Shown piece by piece: positions 1 to 10,477 of a stretch of DNA of 64,000 bases. Origin of the DNA: Zasmidium citrigriseum (taxonomy: Eukaryota > Ascomycota > Dothideomycetes > Mycosphaerellales > Mycosphaerellaceae). The stretch spans positions 1 through 64,000 of the forward strand of contig NHNW01000030.1 in assembly GCA_002786025.1 (NCBI GenBank), given 5' to 3'. Below the pieces are notes generated by a model. That model saw only the letters and a program-made list of their open reading frames with translations, had not been told where the DNA came from and did not search any database. The translations under genes were made by a program, and so were the position numbers. Position 1 is the first letter of the stretch, and every line of letters begins with the position of its first letter.

Positions 1-625
1 AATATTAACGGAAGTATAGGTCCTTATTATAATATTAATAGGTATATATTTATACGCCTTAATTCTAGAGTACGTCTACTTCTATCGCTTATATATAATA
101 TCTATTCCTAGGAATAGATACTTTATTAGCTTCGGATATCTACTACCGCGGTAATAAGAGTATTAAACCTATATTTATTAGTAGGTCTAACTAGGAGAGT
201 AAGTACTAGTAGCTCCTACTAGTAGTACGTTTAGTAGTAGGTTTTACTTTCTATCGTTTATTATAAGCTAGGCCCTATTAATATTAATATAATATATAAA
301 GCCCTCTAGATTAGTATTTAGATATTATAGTAAAGCGAAGATATACTTTAACTACTAAGCCTTAAGTCTCTTATTCTATACTCTATTAGTAAGGTAGATA
401 AGCTCCTCTAGTCTTTCCTCTAGTTCTTTAGCGTTGTCCTATATTAGTTTAGGTATAATAGGTTAGTACTACTAAAGGATATCTTCTTCTTTAACCTATT
501 AATAAAGTTAATACTCTATTTTACGTATTATTTAGGATTAGTATAGGTAGTACTACTAGGATTACGTAATTAATCCTAGTAGCGGTACGGGACTCTTAGA
601 GTCGTGTTACGTAGGTAAAAGGTTC
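1..625. repeat. RIP-degraded repeat block at the left edge
   Basis: CpA and TpG are almost absent here while CpG and TpA are common, as expected from RIP acting on CpA. There is no open frame of useful length and I could not recognise the original repeat. The composition returns to normal around 626-660, where CA and TG reappear. The block runs off the left edge, so its size is unknown. 626-883 is the promoter side of the next gene and shows no other feature. Confidence 0.8.
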
Positions 626-883
626 TAAGAGAGCTCGCTGCACCATAAAATTCTTAGTGCACTATACATAGGCTAGGTGCACCCTCCGGAAATTAAGGTT
701 CCACCACATTATTTTTAGTAATGGTACGGTGGGTCCAGCCCGTGGTGCGGTGAGCCGTAACCTCTTCTCAATCTATCTTCCAGATTGCGAGACCTTCGAG
801 GCACAGCATGGCGGACGGACAATTGGTTCCGCCTACCTCCTTGACTTTCTTCGTTTTCAACTCACGATGTTCTCCCTGACCTC

Positions 884-2092
884 ATGGCTGAAGCAGTCCA
901 GGATGTGAATAATGGCGCTGGAGGTGTGGTCTGCGACTGGGTGCTCGCGGGCACGGCGTGCCTCGTCGTGATGTTGCGATTCTGGGCGAAAGGTATTGTG
1001 ATGAAGAAGCTGGGCTGGGATGACGCTCTGATGGCTGTGTCTCTAGTAAGTATGTGAGCTGAGTATTCGAAGACGGACAGCTGACATTGTCAACCAGGCC
1101 GGCGCCATCGCCCACGCAGTTGTAATAACAGCCTCCTACCAATACGGCTTCGGTCGCCACGCCATGTTCCTCTCAGGTTCCGCGAGAACCAACGCAACGA
1201 AATGGATCTTCATCAGTCAGGGCCTCGGCGTCGTCTCGCCTATGTTTGGCCGTATAGCCTTCTGCGTCTACATGCTCGAGGTTGTTGGTCTCAGCTCGCC
1301 GTGGAAGCGGAATTCGTTGATCGCGATGATCGTGCTTCAGGTCTTGATCAATGTCAGCTGTGTTATAATGATCTATACACAGTGCGGGTCGAAAGTTGAA
1401 GCGCTTTGGGGTGCCACGACGGCTAAGTGTCTGGATCCATCGATTCAGACGAATTATGGTTACTTCCAGTCGGCGTTCAATTCGCTGTCAGACCTGTATT
1501 TGACGGTTCTGCCAGCGATCGTCATTTGGAGTCTCCATATCCGGCGGATTGTGAAGGCAGGTCTGTCAGTTCTTTTGTGTCTCAGTATCTTGTAAGTCGC
1601 GAGAGAAGGGTATGAAGGAGATCCGCCGCTGATGAGAGATCTAGTGCCTGTGTAGCATCAGTGGTCAAGACATACGAAATCCACATTCTCAACGAACGCG
1701 GCGACATCACCTGGAACTTCGTCGATTTCGTCATCTGGGCGGCACTAGAAATCGATCTCGTCATCATCGTCGCCTCGATCCCGACTCTGCGGCCGTTGTT
1801 CGTCAAACGAAAGAAGACACCGGACACATCAGGGTACGAGATGTACGGCTCGAAGCGTCCTGCCGATACGTCGGATCGGTCCACCGAGATATCCATTGCG
1901 CACTCGAAGAGGCGGGTCGACTCGTTCAAAGGTGGGATAGGGATAGTGACCACCGTTAGCCAAGAGAACATCTTGCAGCATCGACCAGAATATGCCGTCA
2001 GGACAACGATCGATGTTGAGGTCTCGAGTGTAAGGGCGACTGAAGAGGAGACGAGAGCTGTCGAGGAAGTGAAAGCCTCGCATGGCTGGTGA
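884..2092 (+). CDS. Fungal rhodopsin-like seven-helix integral membrane protein
   Basis: Three exons (884-1045, 1098-1591, 1645-2092) join in frame to about 367 residues. Both introns have GTAAGT donors. The protein has several hydrophobic helices and the hallmarks of the fungal rhodopsin-domain family (PF20684 type): an IRRIVKAGLS segment, ASVVKTYE after the second intron, and EIDLVIIVASIPTLRPLF near the last helix, followed by a polar cytoplasmic tail containing GYEMYG. The family is plasma-membrane located and mostly of unknown ligand; members are not light-sensing opsins. The ATG at 884 is preferred because the upstream ATG at 867 soon meets a stop. The gene begins only about 260 nt after a RIP block, yet it is intact. 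A second family member lies at 33920. Confidence 0.85.
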
Positions 2093-2190
2093 GGAAAGCG
2101 TTACATGCGGTGCAAATGAGAAAATCTGGAGCCGTCAGCAATTCTTCGACATTTCGCACAAGGTGAGGGCTTTGTCCGACTTCAATGACT

Positions 2191-3189
2191 TCACGAATCA
2201 ATCGCAGGATCCCATTTCCTCCAACCTCCAGCATCTCGAACAATAGCCCGGCTCCTAATCGCCGTGATTAGTGCATCCCAATCTCGACATCGATGAACAC
2301 CACCCCATCCGGTCACATCTTGAGGATACACATCCCTCTTCCGCGGCGGTTCGAGGGATGTATCTCCAGCGCACATCACCGTCTGGACCGGAGTTAGTCA
2401 TTGGAACAGCAGACAAGGCTCTCTTAATTTGCACGCACCTGTCGGAGAATTTCAACACAATGATTCAGGTGGCCAAGCCTCCCAGACTCCGTCTCTTCGC
2501 CTTTGTCCCAGCTTATCAACGCTCGCTTCATCTCAATCTGCCGCCACTCATCAGTATTGACCGAGCATCACAACAAGGCGTCTAACTTACAACACAGTGC
2601 ATCTGGTGCATCGCGGAAACTCCGAATCCAACGGACATCGATGACCAGTCCTCAGACTTCCGTCCATGCAGTCTCAGATCTATGCCCTGATCAAGAAGCG
2701 CAGGGGCATCCAAGGCAACGAATCCAGCTTCGATTTCCCCATTAGCTGCGTTCATGCGTCGATATCGAATGCCTTACACGGATTCACGCTCTTCCACGGC
2801 CCCGTGAAATTGCTATCCACGACGCCTGGATCGGCATCTAGGAACGCCTGGTCTGATTCGAGGGTCTTGGTGACGAATGGTACTAAGACGAGCATGTCAG
2901 CGGCAATGACACACATTTCAACGACATGCGAAGACTTGCTATTGCCCAAATAGTTATCATTGGGTAAGTCGCAACGACTTCCCAATAGATCATGACGCCG
3001 GAGATACTGAAATGTGAAAAGTCCCGCCGCTCCGCCCGCGCAAGATCCTATTATGATGCTTCCCAAAAGGAGAAGTGCTGTCAATCTCGAGTTTTCTCGA
3101 GAACCTCTCGTGCAACGTCGCGGATGATCTTCGAGACTCAGTTCGGCCGGGTGCTTCTCGAGCAGATGTTGCTGCTGTTCGTGATCCAT
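2191..3189 (-). CDS. UstYa-like (DUF3328) oxidase, single-pass membrane protein
   Basis: Four exons (3189-2778, 2727-2591, 2537-2439, 2382-2191) give about 279 residues. After a polar N-terminus there is one membrane segment (LLLLGSIIIGSCAGGAAGLF). The family's two metal-binding motifs of type HxxHC are both present: HQMHC at the end of exon 2 and HLNHC in exon 3. The C-terminal block contains CAGDTSLE and VTGWGGVHRCRDW, also typical. UstYa proteins oxidise or cyclise peptides in fungal RiPP pathways (ustiloxin, phomopsin, cyclochlorotine), and many paralogues sit in other clusters. The first in-frame ATG is at 3189. It is transcribed convergently with the rhodopsin-like gene, and the small peptide genes begin about 5 kb to the right. 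The substrate cannot be told from the sequence. Confidence 0.88.
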
Positions 3190-3897
3190 GCGAACATGCA
3201 CCTAAGATAGTGTAAGTAGGGCTGAGGTGCAAGACTCGTTCGTCCGGCTGTTCGTGATTTGGTAGAGGTGTGCAGCCGAAGGGGTGGAAGTAGGGCTACA
3301 GTTCGAGGCTCCTGTCTGAGTTTAGAGAAATCGAAGCTGACTTCGAAGTCTCCTTTCCAGTGGCCAAGTGTTGCTGCTTGAATATCGGGCGAGGCTGTAC
3401 CCCGAGCTTTCGCCGCTTCTGAAGTCCACGTACGACCAGCTTTCGGCGACCGAGTGAGCACTGTGATTTTGGTTTGGCGACCATTGAATCTGTTAGCTTA
3501 GGTCATGATTGTGTCATCTGTAATCGAAGGATGGTTTCGCATGGCTGAGCGAAAGATTTCTGGTGAAGCTGAGTCTTGAAAGGTTAACAGGAAGACCGAC
3601 AACTGGAAACATGGTGAACTGTACTAGTGGGATGGTATGCTGCCGTAAGCTCCCATACATATTATCGGAAGGACCAGAGGGTTGCTACTCAACACAATGT
3701 CGTTCTGGTAATTCATTCCCGCTTCAGATATTGAGGCATATCTTTCGAATATCCCAGCAGCCTCGCCAATGTCGCAGCAGCGCCTTGCAAATGCCACGGA
3801 ATCAACCATCGCAGAGAGCCGAGAAATGAGAGGCTGGGTAGGATGACGGCGGTCGAGTTCGTCTCGTGCCTGCAATGGGAGCATCAGCCACTGGACC

Positions 3898-4575
3898 TCA
3901 AGCACTGCATCCCTGGCCATACTGCATCAGCATAAGCTGCAACAGATCCGGTGACTTCTTCGCTTCGAATAGATCTTGGGTGTAGAAGAAGATCTGCCTG
4001 AAGAAGTCTGTGCTCAAAGGTTTCGGGGTTCCAGTTGGGTGGCCCCATGCGTACACGATTGTGTCTTCATCGCAGGCTACTGGCCATGGCGTATGAGGGA
4101 GCATCGGTTTGACCTCGAAGGGGTCGTCTGCGGGACTGAGGATGGTGTCATTCTGGTCCCATCCTGTGGTGACGCCAAATTTGCCTTTGATGACTTTGAA
4201 GGTTCTAAACGAAGATGGAAGATTAGTTAAGGCCTGGGATATGGGAAGGGCGATACATAATCTGACTGGTCGTAGTGCAAATGTAAAGGTGGAGACTGTC
4301 TCCTGTGAGCGACGAGGATCTAGGAAGCGGCTTAGATGGCTTTCGTACCACCGGGTGCTTCTTTTCCAATGCAAGTAGCGGATGGTTAGCTGGACATGTG
4401 AGGCGAATCAAAAAGCTTAAGCAGTCATCAGTATCGCAATAGAAGCAATCTGCGGTTGTACTCACGTCGCATCAAGACCACCCGTTTCCAGAAACTCCCC
4501 AATTATTGACCCGTCGAACAGGCTGTAAGGCCCTCCGATGACCTTATGTCCGCGTGAGAAGTCGACCTTTGCCAT
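3898..4575 (-). CDS. Unrecognised protein, two-exon model
   Basis: I do not recognise this protein. An ATG at 4575 opens MAKVDFSRGHKVIGGPYSLF, followed by a good donor (GTGAGT). Splicing to an AAAAG acceptor just after a GCTAAC branch site joins it in frame to a long open stretch with protein-like composition (RWYESHLSRFLDPRRSQE, then a W/P/D-rich part with VYAWGHPTGTPKPLS). The frame closes at 3898. A further open stretch on the same strand (about 3620-3897) may be an extra 3' exon, but I could not find a convincing splice. No signal peptide or membrane helix is evident. The exon structure is uncertain. Confidence 0.4.
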
Positions 4576-5712
4576 GTCTCACAGATAGATCTAGCAGCAC
4601 ATCTGGCGTCTGAGTGGGCATGACGAGCTTTTTGATTGAGATTTTGATTTCGGCTCCGTAATATCAAGGGCTTGGTAGTCTCAGCCGCAGACAGGCGAGT
4701 CCGTACAACATGCCGTAATGGGGAACTTGGACCGCGGCTTTCAGGTGCTGAGCAGATTGATCAGGTTGGCATGCTCGATCAAATCTGGTCACCAGTGCCT
4801 CTGCGCGGCCGTTGCTCGATGCTGCTGTGGTTGACTAAAAGCATGCGCTTGACACGAGGTCGACAGAGTGCCGTTGCAAGGCGACCCCAGGAATGAGGCC
4901 GGGTCTGCGCTCATGTGTTGGACTGAACATCAGCACGAGCCTGGCGATATGAAGCCGCCGGTTCCGATGATATTTGATGAGTTATGAAGGAAGAAGAAGA
5001 CAAGGCAGCGGGTGGAATCGAGCTGCTGTTCTTGGTCCGTGCTCCAAGCGCGACAAGGGCCGGCGACCTCACCTCTTCCTTTCTCTCTCAACAACCATCT
5101 CGACAGTGACCGAACTGCCCGCTCAATGGCATTGACTAGCTCGCGCCATGACAAGAACTTCTAGTCGACTTCGGCGGCTTGCACGAAGCCTGCTAAAAGT
5201 CACCCATCATGATGTGTTGCTCGAGGAAGTTCACGTCCAGGCCCAACCGTCCAATGCTTGAGGTTGATGCTGCTGATGCCTGGCATCCGGAGCCCAAGCA
5301 TTTTTGGAACAGACTCTGGCTGTATCCCGCTGATTCCAGGATATGCACAGGTCGAAAGGTCTTACCCACAGCCTGACTAAGCTTTTGATGCCTCAGGCAT
5401 GACTCCTACGCTTCGGACCCTCCACATGGAGCTCCAGCAAGCCGCAGATCTCACCATGTTCGACAAGGGACCCGGCCAAGCTCCACATGACGTCCTCTCG
5501 TCCTCTCAAAGATCAAGTCTTCTTCTCAATTCGTGCAAGACGATGGATCAAGAAGCTGTCAGGATCTTCGTATTGTACGAATGCGATACCACACCCCTCA
5601 CGAGCCGATGCAACCTGATCATACTTCGGATCATTGAAAGACAGCGCCATGCCGTGGACATTGCGAAGTCGTCCCCTTCTCACCCCAGAGCTCCTGGAGT
5701 ATAGACATAACA
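4576..5712. other. Gene-free stretch upstream of the GH35 gene
   Basis: About 1.1 kb of normal composition. Only short overlapping open frames occur, on both strands, with no start context, splice pattern or recognisable motif. It presumably holds the divergent promoters of the unrecognised gene on the left and of the beta-galactosidase gene on the right. Confidence 0.5.
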
Positions 5713-7659
5713 ATGCGCTCTATGACACTGTTGGCCACTCTGGCCATTACATCGCTAGCGGCTCCATCACCAGCAGCCCAACAACCGGCGTTCACATACA
5801 ACAATGAGACTTTTCTTCTCCATGGAGAACCGTTCCAGATCCGGGGCGGCCAAATTGACCCTCAACGTGTCCACCCCGATTACTGGGCGGATAGGATCTC
5901 AAAGGCCAAAGCCATGGGCTTGAACACCATCTTTGGCTATACCTATTGGAACTTATTCGAGGAGACCCCAGGACAGTGGAATTTCGAAGATAGAAATGAC
6001 ATCGCGGAATGGTTTCGCTTGATCCAGGAAGCTGGAATGCATGCAGTACTACGGCCAGGAAGCTACATCTGCGGAGAGAGAGACTACGGGGGTTTGCCTT
6101 CGTGGTTGATGGAAGTTCCTGGCATGTCTATCCGGAGTGACAATGAGCCATTCCTGGATGCGAGTCGGAACTATCTGGTCCGATTGGGTCAAGAATTGAA
6201 GAGTGCGCAAATCACTGAGGGCGGGCCAATCCTGATGGTTCAAGTTGAGAACGAGTACGGCAGCTTTGGTGACGACCATAGCTATACGTCGAAGTTGGCG
6301 GACATCATGCGTGAGGCCTTCGACGTGGTCCTATACACCAACGATGGCGGATCATCGGCTGTCGCAGCTGGTCAGATTCATGGCGTGCTCGCCGAGATCG
6401 ATGGGCCTCCCATGGTTGGATTCGAAGCACGAGCACAGTATGTGACTGATCCAACATCTCTTGGTCCCTTGCTGGACGGCGAGTACTACACCACTTGGCT
6501 TGACACCTGGGCACCCAATTCCACACATCAGTATACCGGACCTGGCGGCCGTATGAGCTTGCAGAGCGTCTATGACGATGTCGACTATATCCTCTCGAAC
6601 AACGCCTCCTTCAGTCTGTACATGTTCCATGGCGGGACGAACTTCGGCTTCGAGAATGGTGCCGTGTATCCTGATAATTACCTCCAGCCTGTCACTACCA
6701 GCTACGACTACGGCTCTCCACTTGACGAGAGTGGCCGCACGATCGACTTGTACGAAGGTTTGGAAAATGTCATCAAGAAGTACGTACCTGCAGGCGAGCA
6801 AATTCCTGCGAGTCCGGAAAACCTGCCATTGATGAAAGTGCCTGATATCCAGCTCCATCCCATCGGCAGCTTGTTCGACAGACAAACGCTCGGAAAGCCG
6901 ACCTACTCGCAAAGTCCGATGACGATGGAGGCTTTGGGCCAGAGCTACGGCTTCACCTTGTACGAGCACACAGCTTCCGAAAGCATGCAAGGCGTCGTCC
7001 AGCCTGGCGACAGACCTCGAGACCGCGTTCTCGTCTACGTCAACGGCCGCCGTATGGGCGTTATGGATGCCATCTACTCGGATCCGAATCAAGTGACTGT
7101 ATCGTTAAAACAAGGCGACAAGCTCCAGCTTCTCGTAGAGAACATGGGCCGAACGGACTTCGGCTACCCGCAGCTTCTCGACACCGCAAGAGGAATCAAG
7201 GGCGATGTCACCATCGGCGGCAAGACTGTATCAGGCTGGAACATGTATCAGCTTCCTCTCGAGACGGTCCCAAGCGGGCAGTCCCACGGTTGGCACGGCT
7301 GGCACGGCTGGGGCAAATCCAAATCCAAGTCTCCATCAATCAGCTCTTCAAGCCCACCAGTCTTCTACTCCGGCACCTTTCGAACTCGCTGCCGAAGTAA
7401 CGATGCCGCCTGCGATACCTTTCTCGCCATACCAAACGGTATCAAAGGTCAAGTCTGGGTGAACGGCTTCAACCTCGGAAGGTATTGGATTGTCGGCCCG
7501 CAGCAGTCGTTGTACCTCCCAGCGCCGGTGTTGAGAAACGGATGGCAGCAGAATGAGATTGTCGTCTTGGAATTGGAGCCGAAGGAAGGGACGAACATGA
7601 TCGCGAAAGGGCTGGATGAGAGGGTTTGGGGGAATAATCCGGATCCTGACAGGATTTGA
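5713..7659 (+). CDS. Secreted GH35 beta-galactosidase
   Basis: A single-exon gene of 648 residues. A signal peptide (about residues 1-21, ending near AAPSPAA) is followed directly by the GH35 barrel. It starts with FLLHGEPFQIRGGQIDPQR and contains YTYWNLFEETPGQWNFE, VLRPGSYICGERDYGGLPSW, the catalytic acid/base in VQVENEYGSFG and the nucleophile region DGEYYTTWLDTW. MFHGGTNFGFENGA and the C-terminal jelly-roll part ending FNLGRYWIVGPQQSLYLPAP are also typical. The length matches the shorter GH35 group related to plant and animal enzymes rather than the ~1000-residue Aspergillus LacA group. A Gly/His/Trp and Lys/Ser-rich insert (HGWHGWHGWGKSKSKS) interrupts the C-terminal region. The likely role is release of terminal beta-galactose from plant cell-wall glycans outside the cell. 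Confidence 0.93.
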   Translation: MRSMTLLATLAITSLAAPSPAAQQPAFTYNNETFLLHGEPFQIRGGQIDPQRVHPDYWADRISKAKAMGLNTIFGYTYWNLFEETPGQWNFEDRNDIAEWFRLIQEAGMHAVLRPGSYICGERDYGGLPSWLMEVPGMSIRSDNEPFLDASRNYLVRLGQELKSAQITEGGPILMVQVENEYGSFGDDHSYTSKLADIMREAFDVVLYTNDGGSSAVAAGQIHGVLAEIDGPPMVGFEARAQYVTDPTSLGPLLDGEYYTTWLDTWAPNSTHQYTGPGGRMSLQSVYDDVDYILSNNASFSLYMFHGGTNFGFENGAVYPDNYLQPVTTSYDYGSPLDESGRTIDLYEGLENVIKKYVPAGEQIPASPENLPLMKVPDIQLHPIGSLFDRQTLGKPTYSQSPMTMEALGQSYGFTLYEHTASESMQGVVQPGDRPRDRVLVYVNGRRMGVMDAIYSDPNQVTVSLKQGDKLQLLVENMGRTDFGYPQLLDTARGIKGDVTIGGKTVSGWNMYQLPLETVPSGQSHGWHGWHGWGKSKSKSPSISSSSPPVFYSGTFRTRCRSNDAACDTFLAIPNGIKGQVWVNGFNLGRYWIVGPQQSLYLPAPVLRNGWQQNEIVVLELEPKEGTNMIAKGLDERVWGNNPDPDRI

Positions 7660-8221
7660 AGTTAAAATACCAACAAAAGCTGATCGGCAACTTCGACCTG
7701 CTTGTACTGGCCCAGATCTCGTACGATCGAGCATGTTTACTTACCGCTGAGAGGTAAAATATTCCTTCACGGGCTGCATTTCTCGTGCATTCCCTTTGCT
7801 CCCGGATCTGTGCCCAGAGCCGTGCCATGCGTGGCGGTCTGAACTCCATATAATCGAACCGAAGGTTGGAGATAACATCTGTCTCTTGTGTTAGAAGGGT
7901 TGAGCAGTACTACTCAAGGTCATGGGATTATGTTCTCAATTCGGCACCACCAAGTCAGACCCTATGTGTCAAACTCAAACGTCACATAGGGTTTGTTTCA
8001 TGTCTTGAAACTAGAAGTGGCAGTCAAGCGGCCCAACCTCTTTAGAAGCAGCCGCGACATTCCGTACGATGCATCTTCTTCAAGACCAAAGGCAGATCGA
8101 ACAAGAGCATAAGTCCCCACATATATAGATACCTGGCCCCATTCCTCGAGCTAGACGCCTCCTACCGACCGTCTTCTTCAACATCATTGTTCGCCACACA
8201 GAAAGACTCAACCTGACCGCA
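7660..8221. other. Intergenic stretch with a perfect hairpin
   Basis: No coding potential seen. It contains the inverted repeat listed at 7959-7992 and, near 8116-8125, a TATATAGAT sequence about 100 nt before the next ATG that could be its TATA element. Confidence 0.5.
7959..7992. repeat. 10-bp perfect inverted repeat with 14-nt loop
   Basis: ACCCTATGTG at 7959-7968 is matched by its reverse complement CACATAGGGT at 7983-7992. The loop contains AAACTCAAAC. It lies about 230 nt upstream of the first small-peptide gene and 300 nt after the GH35 stop. It could be a dimeric transcription-factor site or chance; nothing else marks it. Confidence 0.5.
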
Positions 8222-8413
8222 ATGAGATCTCTTCTCACTTTCCTATTAACGGTTCTTATCGCCATACTGGCCTCTGCTCAAGACTCCCGTTGCAACTACG
8301 GTGGGACAGGCTGGCCATGCACAAGTCCTTGCATCTACGGTGGGACGGGCTGGCCCTGCAGAAATTCCAAGCGCGTGGTTGAGGGGAAGGCAGCGGTGGA
8401 GTGGACTGCGTGA
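8222..8413 (+). CDS. Small secreted peptide precursor, WTA-tail family member 1
   Basis: 63 residues. A signal peptide covers about residues 1-20 (hydrophobic, ending ASAQ). The core holds two near-identical Cys modules, CNYGGTGWPC and CIYGGTGWPC, three residues apart. Then comes a Lys-Arg pair, a candidate kexin site (NSKR), and a short tail ending AAVEWTA. The tail, the overall plan and an intron (8416-8477, donor GTAGGT, branch GTGCTAA, acceptor CTAG) that begins two nt after the stop are shared with the genes at 9192, 18882, 20145 and 21611. Function is unknown. Secretion and kexin processing are inferred; an effector, defence or signalling peptide is possible. It appears intact and is the member farthest to the left of the RIP island. 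Confidence 0.72.
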   Translation: MRSLLTFLLTVLIAILASAQDSRCNYGGTGWPCTSPCIYGGTGWPCRNSKRVVEGKAAVEWTA

Positions 8414-8477
8414 AGGTAGGTATCTCCTCCGCGTTGGTAACTTCAAGACACTCGTGCTAAGAGATGATGACTACTAG

Positions 8478-9191
8478 TCTTCAACCTTGTCCCACAGTGT
8501 TATGTTTCGGTGGAGTCCGCCACAAGGGTTTACAGTTGGGGTTTGAGGCGATGGAGCTGGAAGGACGATGCTGTTACGGATGTCGAAGCATATGGCTCAG
8601 GCAGAGGGAATGTGTGTTGATACATGCAATCAAGCGACAAGCATTCGACTTCAAGCAGACCTAAAGCGAGCGTCACTCGCCGCTCTTGTATAGGCTCTGC
8701 AAAAGCTTTGAAAGATGCCAATTCTTGTCGATGCACCTTTCCTCGCTGTTGGTTTCAAGGCTGAAGCTCGAAGCCCGGCGTAGGTAGTTCGAGGCTAGGT
8801 AGCTAGACATCGGATAAGAGCCGCGTCCAAGAGAGAAGACATCGACTACTTTGGCGAATGGATTGTACATCCCTTTACTGCTGTACGTAACGCGTTGAGC
8901 GAAGCAGACTTGGCGTTCAGACGTTTGTAAGGGTAGATACCTCTGTATCCTAATATCCGTTTAGGCTACATATCGGATAGTGCTACAAGACTAGTGCCCT
9001 TGCACCAAAGCTGTAACGATTCTATATAGGGGATCTGAGGTGCAGACGGACGGCAGTCTTATAGAAAGCACTCATCCTCGTCTATTAATGCTTAGTCCAA
9101 TTCTCTACAATTCGATTGCCTCCCACAACTACTCTCCTCCACTATCCTACTAAGGATCTCCTTACAAATTGTCCGCACGACGCTCTCCGCA
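8478..9191. other. Spacer between peptide genes 1 and 2
   Basis: About 0.7 kb with 3' UTR of member 1 at the left and the promoter of member 2 at the right; TCTATATAGGG near 9022 is a possible TATA element. Short open frames on both strands show no recognisable protein. Confidence 0.45.
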
Positions 9192-9347
9192 ATGAAGTTC
9201 TCCATCAACCTGCTCGCGGCCGTGCCTTTCGTCACGTTCGCCTCTGCCGATTGGGTGGAATAGGGTGACCGGGGTTGGCCAATCTGCTATTTCAAACGTT
9301 CGGAGGTCGGATCCGTCGGGAGAGTCTCCGTGCAGTTCAGTGCATGA
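9192..9347 (+). pseudogene. WTA-tail peptide family member 2, disrupted by one TAG
   Basis: Reading from the ATG at 9192, a signal peptide (MKFSINLLAAVPFVTFASA) is followed by DWVE, then an in-frame TAG at 9261-9263. The frame then stays open through GDRGWPIC, a Lys-Arg-like FKR site and a tail ending VSVQFSA before TGA at 9345. GWPC-like spacing, the basic site, the tail position and a candidate intron beginning two nt after the stop (GTGCGT donor at 9350, GTGCTAAG branch) match member 1. The TAG is what a TG-to-TA (RIP) change would make from a Trp codon. It lies about 0.6 kb from the RIP island. The tail is the most diverged of the family (FSA for WTA). Readthrough is possible, but inactivation is simpler. 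Confidence 0.6.
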
Positions 9348-9929
9348 AGGTGCGTAAGAAATGGACGAGTCGTGCATGACTGTATGGTCGTCGTTTCCGT
9401 GCTAAGAATCGATGACCTACGATTGAAGACGAAGAGATGCTTGGTAGAGCGATCTGAATTGTTACGTTCTCTTCACTGCTTGTGGCTATTCTTCGAAACT
9501 TCTTGGAAAGTCTGTAGAGTTCTGAACCGGCCGTCGAGGAGCCGGGACAATAAGATACCAGCAATCGGGGAGGTGGTCTGCGAATGTAGGCAAGCCAAAC
9601 TCTTGAAAATAAGTATCCGTAGTTAGAGATTTACACTGTAGTTTCTTGCATTATTTTTCGACTTCGATCTGATTTCAAGGACAAGCGTACCTTGCGTGAA
9701 ATGGCAATTGGACCTTGTTTAGCTTAGTTGGCCTTGGAATATCCGCGAACGATCGAATGGTTCTTTCTTACTGTAACGCATAAAGTACATATGGAGTGCC
9801 CGAGCTAAGTTCTCGTCTAGCAAGGGAGGACCGATTGTAAAAGGCGAAAGCGCCTTTAAGTAGATACTGGTAATTTGTCTCTCGAGAGCCCTTACTAAAA
9901 ATAGCAACAATCCAAGCTTATCCGTGGGC
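9348..9929. other. Transition zone into the RIP island
   Basis: No gene seen. CA and TG are still present but thin out towards 9900; beyond about 9930 they nearly vanish. Confidence 0.5.
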
Positions 9930-10477
9930 CCGCTTCTAGTATCCTCCTTCGGAGTAGGTATAGAGTAGGCCTATAGGTAGAAACGTTTATCGAGAAATCC
10001 CTACCTAACTAGCCTTATAAGCTTATACTAGTATCTAGAGTATAAGCTTTCTAAGCTATTGCTTATTAATGCTTGTTCCGTACTTTACTTTATATATACC
10101 TAGAGACTATTACTATTAGCTAGGGCGCTATTAAGTCTCTTTACTTAGAACTAAAAAACTTAGATAGAACGATACTAAATTTCTCTAATATAGAAAGCGT
10201 TTAATTAACGAGCCTAAGTACCTAGCCTTTAATAAACCTTAAGTACTCGTCTCGAATATTAGTAATTAGGATTTTAGGCTTCCGCGTCGAATTCTATAGT
10301 TTTATATCTAGCCTATTCCTAGCTATTAGATTTTAAGATTAGATTAGAAGCTATAGAAAGGTTTAAAGCGGACTAGAGTACTCTAAGCCGTTTATAATAT
10401 AATAAGCCTAAAAGCCTATAATATTTTATTAAGATATCTTAGTAAAAAGTATAAACTATTCTATACGATACTCTTAA

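Noticed and set aside
6352..7092. 246-codon minus-strand open frame inside the GH35 gene
   Set aside because: It is fully opposite conserved GH35 coding sequence and has no recognisable domain of its own.
8222..8413. Alpha-pheromone precursor, because of GWPC resembling the GQPC of fungal alpha-pheromones and the KR site
   Set aside because: The spacing between the two Cys is eight residues rather than about six, the initial Trp is missing, there are no KR-separated repeats, and the other family members lack GWPC or GQPC.
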